Positions 1 to 4,045 of a DNA stretch of 7,315 nucleotides are shown piece by piece; positions within the stretch are counted from its first letter, which is position 1; the number at the start of each line of letters is the position of its first letter. The stretch comes from Sulfurimonas sp. (lineage in GTDB: Bacteria > Campylobacterota > Campylobacteria > Campylobacterales > Sulfurimonadaceae): assembly GCA_022712845.1 (NCBI GenBank), contig JAFLJV010000115.1:1-7315 (forward strand), read 5' to 3'. The notes beneath the pieces are model-generated. The model worked only from the letters and a program-made list of their open reading frames with translations. It was not told the DNA's origin and made no database searches. Made by a program: the position numbers and the translations under genes.

Positions 1-164
1 CATATAATAATAGCCTTAATATTTTTTTGATTATTGCATCACAATGGCATTTCTGTGTGGTACAAGGGAAAGTAAAACAGAGATATTTTGTATACCTAGT
101 TTATTTATACGTAATTTTACACTAATAAAACTTCTAAAGTCAAGTTTTTAGATTTTAAATACAC
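1..164. other. Left-edge stretch without a convincing gene
   Basis: No supported coding region was found. The rightward frame from position 3 stays open to about 124, but its translation is not protein-like and it has no start signal. On the minus strand an ATG occupies positions 3 to 1, with AAGG about 10 nt upstream (minus-strand sense). It could be the first codon of a leftward gene lying outside the window, but only the start codon is visible. A weak 7-bp inverted repeat (127-133 with 142-148) lies downstream of the leftward gene ending at 165. It has one G-C pair and no clear T-tract, so it is not called a terminator. Confidence 0.4.
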
Positions 165-830
165 TTAAAGTTTAGTTTCATCCTCATCTTGATAAAGATT
201 TTTTAGTCTTTGTACTTCATTGTGTAGATTGTCATTGTTGATATGCATGAAGTTTATCTCACTTAAAAGATTTGTTCTTTCATCTTCTAAGTCTTTAACT
301 ATCATCAAACTTTGTATACTTCTTTTTTTTGAGTTATGGTTTTTATGAAGAGAAAAACCAATAATAATACCTAAAAGAAAAAATATTATAGAAGCAATAA
401 TTATATAAAGATAGTTGTTGTTTTGAATAATTTTATCTTTATAAATTATATTTTTAGATAAGTTTTTAATATCTTCTTTTATAAGATTCACTCCATCACT
501 ACTAATTTTTATATATAACTCTTTTAGTTTTATAATTTGAGATAAATTTATTTTTTTATTTTCTTTTTGAATTTTTGAAAAAGTTTTTAGTGTGTTTCTT
601 TCTAACTCTTGTAAATTTGAGATTATGCTTTCATCATGTGTTAAAGCTGTTGTTATTTTTTCATGTGTTGAGAAAATAAGGTAGTAAAGTGAAACTTTCT
701 CTTCAGCATTTAAATTTTTAGATATTTTGTCTAGTTCAATATTTAAAAGTTTATAATCTTTCTCAATTTTTGAAGTAGGTAAAGCGGCGAGAGTAAAAGT
801 AAAAAACATGACTAGTAAAATGATTTTCAT
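165..830 (-). CDS. Predicted inner-membrane protein with signal peptide, one transmembrane helix and coiled-coil tail (unknown function)
   Basis: I do not recognise this 221-residue protein. Residues 1-16 (MKIILLVMFFTFTLAA) look like a signal peptide. Residues 20-139 are polar, Lys/Glu-rich and predicted helical, and would lie in the periplasm. Residues 140-160 form a strong transmembrane helix followed by basic residues (HKNHNSKKR), so the C-terminus should be cytoplasmic. Residues 175-213 have coiled-coil character (LEDERTNLLSEI, NLHNEVQRLKNL). The layout is periplasmic sensor-like helices, one membrane pass and a cytoplasmic coil. It resembles a bare receptor skeleton, but I see no HAMP, kinase or methyl-accepting domain. 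No Shine-Dalgarno precedes the ATG; an extended -10 box sits 6 nt upstream, so the mRNA may be leaderless. The neighbour at 886-1455 is transcribed in the same direction with a 55-bp gap, so co-transcription is possible. The reading frame is well supported; the function is unknown. Confidence 0.75.
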   Translation of the reverse strand: MKIILLVMFFTFTLAALPTSKIEKDYKLLNIELDKISKNLNAEEKVSLYYLIFSTHEKITTALTHDESIISNLQELERNTLKTFSKIQKENKKINLSQIIKLKELYIKISSDGVNLIKEDIKNLSKNIIYKDKIIQNNNYLYIIIASIIFFLLGIIIGFSLHKNHNSKKRSIQSLMIVKDLEDERTNLLSEINFMHINNDNLHNEVQRLKNLYQDEDETKL

Positions 831-836
831 TTTGGA

Positions 837-845
837 ATTGTAGCA
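837..845 (-). promoter_or_regulatory. Extended -10 promoter element for the gene at 165-830 (possible leaderless transcript)
   Basis: The minus strand reads TGCTACAAT, a TGn extended -10 with TACAAT at 842-837. Six bases (836-831) separate it from the ATG at 830, which would place the transcription start at or next to the A of the start codon. There is no Shine-Dalgarno in this gap. An alternative -10, TATTAT at 863-858 on the minus strand, would give a leader of about 20 nt, also without a good ribosome-binding site. Confidence 0.4.
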
Positions 846-885
846 AAATTTAGTTCCATAATAAATAAGTGAGATTAATTAATTT

Positions 886-1455
886 TTACACATACATATT
901 TTTATGAAACTCATCAAACTCATTTAAAGTTTTTTCTAAAAGTTTTTTCATATTTTTAAGTATTTCTTCGATTATATCAATCTTATCCGATGTATCAAGA
1001 GTTTCTAGTTCTTTAGAATCTTCTAATTTTTTCATAGAGTTATCAAACATTTTTACTATGTTTGTTTTTATGTTGTTTTTAGCATTTTCATCTCTATCTT
1101 TATCAGGTTGAAAAATTCCTGCTATTTGATGAGCTAGTTGTGTTACTGGAGATTTTGGAGCATCGTCTTTAAGTTCTTTTAAAAACTCATCTATCATAGG
1201 CTGAGCTATTTTCATAAAAGCTTTTATTTCTTTTTTGTCTTGTTTATCTATTCCGTTTGAATCTATACTAAATTGAAATGATTGCATTGATGAGAATGTC
1301 ATAGAAGTTCTAGAGCCACTTTCATTTTGTTCATGAGAAAAAGATGTTGATTGGTGGTTTGTAAAGTCCATTTTGATAACATCTCCGCTAGAAGTTTTCA
1401 TAGCAATGTTTAAATCATGTGCTCTGTAAGTATCATAAGCGTAAGATGTATTCAT
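886..1455 (-). CDS. Conserved-type hypothetical protein, polar and helical, possibly motility-coregulated
   Basis: This 189-residue protein has no signal peptide and no transmembrane segment, so it is probably cytoplasmic. Residues 1-62 are Ser/Thr/Asn/Gln-rich and look disordered or beta-like. Residues 65-76 (DSNGIDKQDKKE) form an acidic loop reminiscent of, but not matching, an EF-hand. From about 70 to the end it is charged and helical, including an amphipathic C-terminal segment around 155-185. The general build recalls the DUF5610-type proteins of other flagellated proteobacteria, but that is a weak recollection and not a family assignment. The start is supported by AAGG (minus strand, 1468-1465) 9 nt before the ATG. 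The upstream CCGATAT motif resembles a sigma-28 promoter, so flagellar co-regulation is a reasonable hypothesis. It is divergent from surE. Confidence 0.72.
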   Translation of the reverse strand: MNTSYAYDTYRAHDLNIAMKTSSGDVIKMDFTNHQSTSFSHEQNESGSRTSMTFSSMQSFQFSIDSNGIDKQDKKEIKAFMKIAQPMIDEFLKELKDDAPKSPVTQLAHQIAGIFQPDKDRDENAKNNIKTNIVKMFDNSMKKLEDSKELETLDTSDKIDIIEEILKNMKKLLEKTLNEFDEFHKNMYV

Positions 1456-1487
1456 AATAGAGTGCCTTGAATTTTTAATACAGGCAT

Positions 1488-1514
1488 ATATCGGATAAAA
1501 AAGAAAATACTAAA
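1488..1514 (-). promoter_or_regulatory. Putative sigma-28 (FliA)-type promoter for the gene at 886-1455
   Basis: On the minus strand CGATAT (1493-1488), preceded by C, matches the CGAT core of sigma-28 -10 elements. A possible -35, TTTAGTA (1514-1508), lies 14 nt upstream of it. Transcription would start near 1480, about 25 nt before the start codon, leaving room for the AAGG ribosome-binding site. The -10 match is good; the -35 match is loose. The assignment is inference. Confidence 0.4.
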
Positions 1515-1518
1515 GCTT

Positions 1519-1529
1519 TATGATAAAAT
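1519..1529 (+). promoter_or_regulatory. Extended -10 promoter element for surE (possible leaderless transcript)
   Basis: TGATAAAAT at 1521-1529 is a TGn extended -10 with TAAAAT at 1524-1529. Exactly six bases separate it from the surE ATG at 1536, so transcription should start at about the start codon. The overlapping TATGAT at 1519-1524 is an alternative -10 that would give a leader of only a few nucleotides. No Shine-Dalgarno is present between it and the ATG. Confidence 0.45.
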
Positions 1530-1535
1530 TGCACT

Positions 1536-2321
1536 ATGAAAAAAAAGTATAATATTTTAGTAACAAATGATGATGGTTATGAAGCAAAAGGTTTGTTGTG
1601 TTTAGTAAAAGCACTCAAAGAATTAGATGATGTAAAAGTCACAGTTGTAGCTCCTGCAAATGAAAAATCTGCTTGTGGACATTCACTTACTTTAACTCGT
1701 CCACTTCGCTTTGTTGGAGTAAGTGATGATTTTTTTAAACTTGATGATGGAACGCCAAGTGATTGTGTGTATCTGTCTTTAAGTGCAATATATGGAGATG
1801 AAAAACCAGACTTGCTTGTAAGTGGGATAAATCGTGGCTCAAACATGGGTGAAGATATAACTTACTCAGGAACTGCTGCTGGAGCTATGGAGGGAGTATT
1901 GCATGATATTCCATCAATTGCTATAAGTCAAGTGATGGATTTTACAAATCCTGATGGGGATTTTTCTTTAGCAATGAGGACTATCAAAAAACTTGTTTTA
2001 AAGATAAAAGAGGGTTCATTTCCTCTACCAGAGCGTGAATTTTTAAATGTAAATATTCCAGCAGATGTAAAAAAAGCAAAGATGCAAGTAACTTATGCAG
2101 GTTATAGAGTTTATGCAAATGATGCTCACTTACATAGAAATCCTCGTGGAGAGGAGCATTACTGGTTAGGATTACATCCACTAAACTTCTCTCCAAGAGA
2201 TGGCAATAGTGGACTGAGTGATTATGAAGCCATAGAAGCGGGAAATATTTCTATAACTCCAATTCAGCTTGATATGAGTGCTTATAAAAGTATAAAAAGA
2301 CTTCAAGAGTGGATAGATTAG
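1536..2321 (+). CDS. surE: 5'/3'-nucleotidase SurE (stationary-phase survival protein)
   Basis: SurE is a metal-dependent cytoplasmic nucleotidase that dephosphorylates 5'- and 3'-nucleoside monophosphates. At 261 residues this one has the usual family length. The N-terminal signature ILVTNDDGYEAKGL gives metal ligands D12 and D13. S45 in PANEKSACGHS and N99 in SGINRGSNMGEDITYSGTAAGAMEG complete the metal site, and GTPSDCV (72-78) is the conserved loop after the first domain. The C-terminal half has the expected VNIP and YWLG segments. It has no visible Shine-Dalgarno; an extended -10 box ends 6 nt before the ATG, suggesting leaderless translation. Its TAG stop ends one base before a 269-bp inverted-repeat element, so mRNA that continues past the stop enters that structure. 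The family assignment is secure. Confidence 0.97.
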   Translation: MKKKYNILVTNDDGYEAKGLLCLVKALKELDDVKVTVVAPANEKSACGHSLTLTRPLRFVGVSDDFFKLDDGTPSDCVYLSLSAIYGDEKPDLLVSGINRGSNMGEDITYSGTAAGAMEGVLHDIPSIAISQVMDFTNPDGDFSLAMRTIKKLVLKIKEGSFPLPEREFLNVNIPADVKKAKMQVTYAGYRVYANDAHLHRNPRGEEHYWLGLHPLNFSPRDGNSGLSDYEAIEAGNISITPIQLDMSAYKSIKRLQEWID

Positions 2322-2322
2322 T

Positions 2323-2355
2323 TAAGTCCTTAGTCATATGTAACCCCAATTTCAG
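2323..2355 (+). repeat. Left terminal inverted repeat of the element
   Basis: This arm is complementary to 2559-2591: 27 perfect pairs, then one mismatch in DNA (t2350 with g2564), then five more pairs. It starts TAAGTCC immediately after the surE stop codon. Confidence 0.9.
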
Positions 2356-2366
2356 AAGCTTAAAAA

Positions 2367-2445
2367 GAGGGCTAATGTGAGACGAAAGTGCGAAGGAGCT
2401 ACTAGTAGCTTCAAGTACTTTCAACGAAGCAGTAGCTCTCTTTTT
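2367..2445 (+). terminator. Possible bidirectional intrinsic terminator inside the element
   Basis: GAGGGCTAATG (2367-2377) can pair imperfectly with CAGTAGCTCTC (2430-2440). The right side is followed by five T (2441-2445) and the left side is preceded by five A (2362-2366), so either strand presents stem plus U-tract. The 52-nt loop is itself structured. In the longer arm-A fold the A and T tracts pair with each other, which would weaken termination; the two folds are alternatives. If it terminates, the next gene would need read-through or another promoter. Confidence 0.33.
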
Positions 2446-2558
2446 AAACTTCCCTTTGGGCGATAATAAGATAAGCTCTATTGCGTCGTTAGATTTTTTT
2501 GGATTAGACTAGCTAGTCCTGCATAAATCTGCCTAGCACTAAAGCTATCTTATCATCG

Positions 2559-2591
2559 CTGAAGTTGGGGTTACATATGACTAAGGACTTA
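2559..2591 (-). repeat. Right terminal inverted repeat of the element, containing the downstream gene's ribosome-binding site
   Basis: This arm is the inverted copy of 2323-2355. It ends GGACTTA one base before the start codon at 2593 and contains TAAGGA (2582-2587). Confidence 0.9.
2582..2587 (+). promoter_or_regulatory. Shine-Dalgarno of the TcdA-like gene, located inside the right inverted repeat
   Basis: TAAGGA is a good anti-Shine-Dalgarno match 5 nt before the ATG at 2593. All six bases lie in the perfectly paired outer 27 bp of the element. In a transcript reading through from surE, the site can pair with 2327-2332 and be hidden. In a transcript starting inside the element it would be free. 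Confidence 0.6.
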
Positions 2592-2592
2592 T

Positions 2593-3231
2593 ATGAAATA
2601 TGATCGTATAAAACTTCTGCTTGAGGATAACTTCTCAAAACTCCAAAGTGCAAAAATTTTACTTTTAGGTGTTGGTGGAGTTGGTGGACATTGTCTTGAT
2701 GCACTTTATAGAAGTGGAGTGACAAATATCACTATAGTTGATTATGACACATACGACAAAACAAATCAAAATCGTCAAATGTGGTCTCAACTACATGAGG
2801 GTGAAGTAAAAGTTGATGCATTAAAACAGCACTATCCAGAAGTGATAGCTATAAACAAAAAGATAGATGAGCAGTGGGTAAGTGAGTTTAATTTTGATGA
2901 GTATGACCTGGTGCTTGATGCTATTGATGATACAAAAGCAAAACTTGCAATCGCTCAAAAGTGTTATAAAAAACTTATCTCATCATTTGGTTCGGCTAAA
3001 AGATTAGACCCTACAAAAGTTCATGTTGATGATATTTGGAAAAGTTATGGAGATAAGTTTGGTTCAAAAATTCGTTATGAGCTTAAAAAGCGTGGTTTTA
3101 AGAAAAAATATACTGTAATTTTTAGCTCAGAAGAAGCGATGGTAAAAGCAAAAGGTAGTTTTGTAGGAGTTACTGGTACTTTTGGACATGTAATGTGTGC
3201 AGAGGCTATAAAAAAGATACTTAAAGGGTAA
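2593..3231 (+). CDS. ThiF/E1-like adenylyltransferase, TcdA-type (tRNA threonylcarbamoyladenosine dehydratase family)
   Basis: This 212-residue Rossmann-fold protein belongs to the ThiF/MoeB/E1 superfamily, which binds ATP and adenylates a substrate. GVGGVGG at 26-32 is the nucleotide loop. VDYDTYDKTNQNRQ (49-62) carries the acidic residue and the conserved NxNRQ segment. DAIDD (109-113) is the metal-proximal aspartate motif. The C-terminal part (SFGSAKRLDPTKVHVDD at 131-147, IFSSE at 176-180, GSFVGVTGTFGHV at 188-200) parallels E. coli TcdA/CsdL, which cyclises t6A to ct6A at tRNA position 37. At 212 residues it is shorter than E. coli TcdA (about 268), and I see no zinc-binding CxxC pairs, so MoeB or ThiF proper is less likely. 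The start is fixed by TAAGGA 5 nt upstream and by a typical family N-terminus (YDRIKLL). That ribosome-binding site lies in an inverted-repeat element, which is unusual. Confidence 0.85.
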   Translation: MKYDRIKLLLEDNFSKLQSAKILLLGVGGVGGHCLDALYRSGVTNITIVDYDTYDKTNQNRQMWSQLHEGEVKVDALKQHYPEVIAINKKIDEQWVSEFNFDEYDLVLDAIDDTKAKLAIAQKCYKKLISSFGSAKRLDPTKVHVDDIWKSYGDKFGSKIRYELKKRGFKKKYTVIFSSEEAMVKAKGSFVGVTGTFGHVMCAEAIKKILKG

Positions 3232-3264
3232 ATAGATGTTAAGCATTGAAGCTTTGATAAACAA

Positions 3265-3270
3265 TATAAT
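3265..3270 (+). promoter_or_regulatory. Candidate -10 box ahead of the 49-bp repeats
   Basis: TATAAT occurs in the intergenic gap after the TcdA-like gene. Transcription would start near 3277, just before the first repeat. No convincing -35 is seen at standard spacing (TTGAAG at 3246-3251 is too close, 13 bp). In such AT-rich DNA a chance match is possible. Confidence 0.35.
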
Positions 3271-3284
3271 TGAAATGAAAATAT

Positions 3285-3341
3285 TTGTTTGATTTTTTAG
3301 AAGTGTACTTAGAGAAATTTAAAATGGAGAAGAATGTTTGA
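3285..3341 (+). CDS. Possible 18-residue mini-ORF 1 in the tandem repeat (TTG start)
   Basis: Read from TTG at 3285, this gives FDFLEVYLEKFKMEKNV after the initiator, ending at TGA 3339-3341. Its stop overlaps the start of mini-ORF 2 (3334) by 8 nt. It may be translated as a leader peptide or be only a by-product of repeat duplication. There is no obvious strong ribosome-binding site before the TTG. Confidence 0.25.
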   Translation: MFDFLEVYLEKFKMEKNV

Positions 3342-3390
3342 TTTTTTAGAAATGTACTTAGAGAAGTTTAAAATGGAAAAGAATGTTTGA
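3334..3390 (+). CDS. Possible 18-residue mini-ORF 2 in the tandem repeat, overlapping the membrane-protein start
   Basis: ATG at 3334 is preceded by GGAG (3326-3329) at a 4-nt spacing. The product is MFDFLEMYLEKFKMEKNV, stopping at TGA 3388-3390, which overlaps the ATG at 3383 by 8 nt. This geometry permits translational coupling to the membrane-protein gene. Of the four differences from mini-ORF 1, two are synonymous (codons 11 and 15), one is a Val/Met change (codon 7) and one swaps TTG for ATG at the start. That hints at coding constraint but is too few changes to prove it. Confidence 0.35.
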   Translation: MFDFLEMYLEKFKMEKNV

Positions 3391-3760
3391 TTTTTTAGAT
3401 AACGATTGGTTTATAATAGGGTTAGAAATTGTATTTTTAATAATTATAATTTATGATGTAAAAAAATATATAGAGACTAAAAAAAGAGACTACATAGTAA
3501 ATATAGTTCTAACACTTGGATTTGCTATATGGACACTCTCTCCAATGTACACAAGTTATTTTGGATGGGAAGATACACAAAAAGAGAAGATGCTTTTAGT
3601 GTGTAATGATTCAAATAATACAGAATTATGTAAGTGTGTAGATAATGCACTTTTTAAAGAGTATACATATGATGATTATATAGAAATAAAAGACTCAAGT
3701 GAATATAAAGAATTTTTAAAAGAGACTAAAGAGGATTGCTTAGATGATTCTTGGTTTTAA
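3383..3760 (+). CDS. Small two-helix membrane protein with cysteine-containing C-terminal domain (unknown function)
   Basis: I do not recognise this 125-residue protein. Two hydrophobic segments, about 9-25 and 39-57, are joined by a basic loop (KKYIETKKRD, 27-36). By the positive-inside rule the loop is cytoplasmic, putting the acidic N-terminus and the C-terminal domain (60-125) outside. The C-terminal domain is acidic and helical, with cysteines at 74, 83, 85 and 119, spaced so that two disulfides in a periplasmic helical hairpin are plausible. Its first codons lie in the third copy of a 49-bp tandem repeat. The repeat supplies the ribosome-binding region (GGAAAAG, 3375-3381), which leaves almost no spacer before the ATG, so coupling to the upstream mini-ORF may help initiation. 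Its 3' end overlaps the next gene by 17 nt. Reading frame and topology are well supported; function is open. Confidence 0.75.
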   Translation: MFDFLDNDWFIIGLEIVFLIIIIYDVKKYIETKKRDYIVNIVLTLGFAIWTLSPMYTSYFGWEDTQKEKMLLVCNDSNNTELCKCVDNALFKEYTYDDYIEIKDSSEYKEFLKETKEDCLDDSWF

Positions 3761-4007
3761 TTTAAATAATCCTCTACTTTGTGAAGGTATTATTGGTGAT
3801 GGGTGTGGTGGTGGAAGACTTTTTGGTATAGAAGATGGAATACTAAGAGCTTTTGATCCACAGAGTGAAGAAATTATAGTACTTTTAGAAGATATAAAAG
3901 AGCCAAAATCGATAACTAAAAAAGCTTGTACACTTTTTATAGAGTGTCAAAATGAGAAAATAGAATTTGATTTACCATCTATGAAAGCAACTACAACAAA
4001 AATTTGA
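3744..4007 (+). CDS. Small hypothetical protein, glycine-rich N-terminal motif
   Basis: This 87-residue protein is soluble, with no signal peptide or membrane helix. A Gly-rich stretch GDGCGGGRLFGIEDGILRAFDP (18-39) precedes alternating hydrophobic strands. The pattern resembles one blade of a beta-propeller or another small beta-sheet, but a single blade cannot make a propeller, so this is only a description. Cysteines are at 13, 21, 62 and 68. GAGG at 3731-3734, 9 nt before the ATG, supports the start, and the gene overlaps the membrane-protein gene by 17 nt in another frame, so the two are probably co-translated. Its TGA directly precedes the -10 box of the greA promoter. Function unknown. 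Confidence 0.72.
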   Translation: MILGFNLNNPLLCEGIIGDGCGGGRLFGIEDGILRAFDPQSEEIIVLLEDIKEPKSITKKACTLFIECQNEKIEFDLPSMKATTTKI

Positions 4008-4013
4008 TATAAT
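4005..4013 (+). promoter_or_regulatory. greA promoter (extended -10)
   Basis: TGATATAAT is a perfect TGn extended -10 (TATAAT at 4008-4013). Its TG belongs to the stop codon of the preceding gene. There is no recognisable -35, which is normal for epsilonproteobacterial sigma-70 promoters. The start would fall near 4020, leaving a leader of about 25 nt with AAGAGA (4033-4038) as ribosome-binding site 7 nt before the ATG. It probably drives greA and the genes that follow. Confidence 0.6.
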
Positions 4014-4045
4014 CAGTGAACTAAAATAATATAAGAGATATAAAT

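Larger units (their letters stand above)
2323..2591. mobile_element. MITE-like noncoding element with long terminal inverted repeats and nested three-way-junction fold
   Basis: The ends are inverted repeats: 2323-2349 and 2565-2591 are perfectly complementary over 27 bp. Pairing extends to 33 bp (2355/2559) with one imperfect pair (2350/2564, a G-U in plus-strand RNA). Inside, arm A pairs 2356-2377 with 2430-2451 (19 of 22). It contains GAAAGT/ACTTTC at 2384-2389/2417-2422 and a perfect 14-bp palindrome at 2397-2410. Arm B pairs 2460-2473 with 2546-2559 (13 of 14). It contains AGATTT/AAATCT at 2491-2496/2525-2530 and a perfect 12-bp palindrome at 2507-2518. There is no credible ORF inside. 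The element begins one base after the surE stop and ends one base before the next ATG. Both outer ends are TA, compatible with a TA target duplication, but since the dinucleotide is palindromic this cannot be told from the repeat itself. Mobility is inferred from structure; copies elsewhere cannot be seen here. Confidence 0.7.
3285..3399 (+). repeat. 49-bp tandem direct repeats (two full units plus 17 bp of a third)
   Basis: Unit 1 (3285-3333) and unit 2 (3334-3382) are identical at 45 of 49 positions. The first 17 bp of a third copy (3383-3399) form the start of the gene at 3383 and match unit 2 exactly. Each unit ends with a purine-rich ribosome-binding region (TGGAGAAGA or TGGAAAAGA) directly before the next start codon. 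Each unit encodes an 18-codon mini-ORF ending in TGA. The sequence at 3236-3284 is also 49 bp long with an ATG and the same mini-ORF length, but it is only about 45% identical to unit 1, so it is at best a decayed unit. There are no spacers, so this is not CRISPR. Confidence 0.85.

Noticed and set aside
3..124. Rightward open frame at the left edge, possible tail of a gene
   Set aside because: About 40 codons with an aromatic-rich, non-protein-like translation; the length is unremarkable and nothing identifies it.
127..148. Terminator for the leftward gene ending at 165
   Set aside because: The 7-bp stem has a single G-C pair, an 8-nt loop and no clear T-tract on the minus strand.
1228..1263. 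EF-hand calcium site (residues 65-76) in the protein at 886-1455
   Set aside because: The acidic loop has glycine at the wrong position and lacks the ligand at position 5, so it does not fit the EF-hand pattern.
1577..2196. Two leftward open frames antisense to surE
   Set aside because: They lie wholly within surE, which has all its catalytic motifs; their translations are not protein-like and they lack ribosome-binding sites.
2356..2559. tRNA or known small RNA gene inside the element
   Set aside because: The fold is a three-way junction of long imperfect hairpins; no T-loop, anticodon arm or other recognised RNA signature was seen.
2513..2725. Leftward open frame spanning the element's right end and the TcdA-like gene start
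   Set aside because: It covers the inverted repeat and the antisense of a well-supported gene, with His/Gln-rich translation typical of a shadow frame.
3285..3399. CRISPR array
   Set aside because: The repeats are directly adjacent without spacers, and they contain start codons and ribosome-binding regions.
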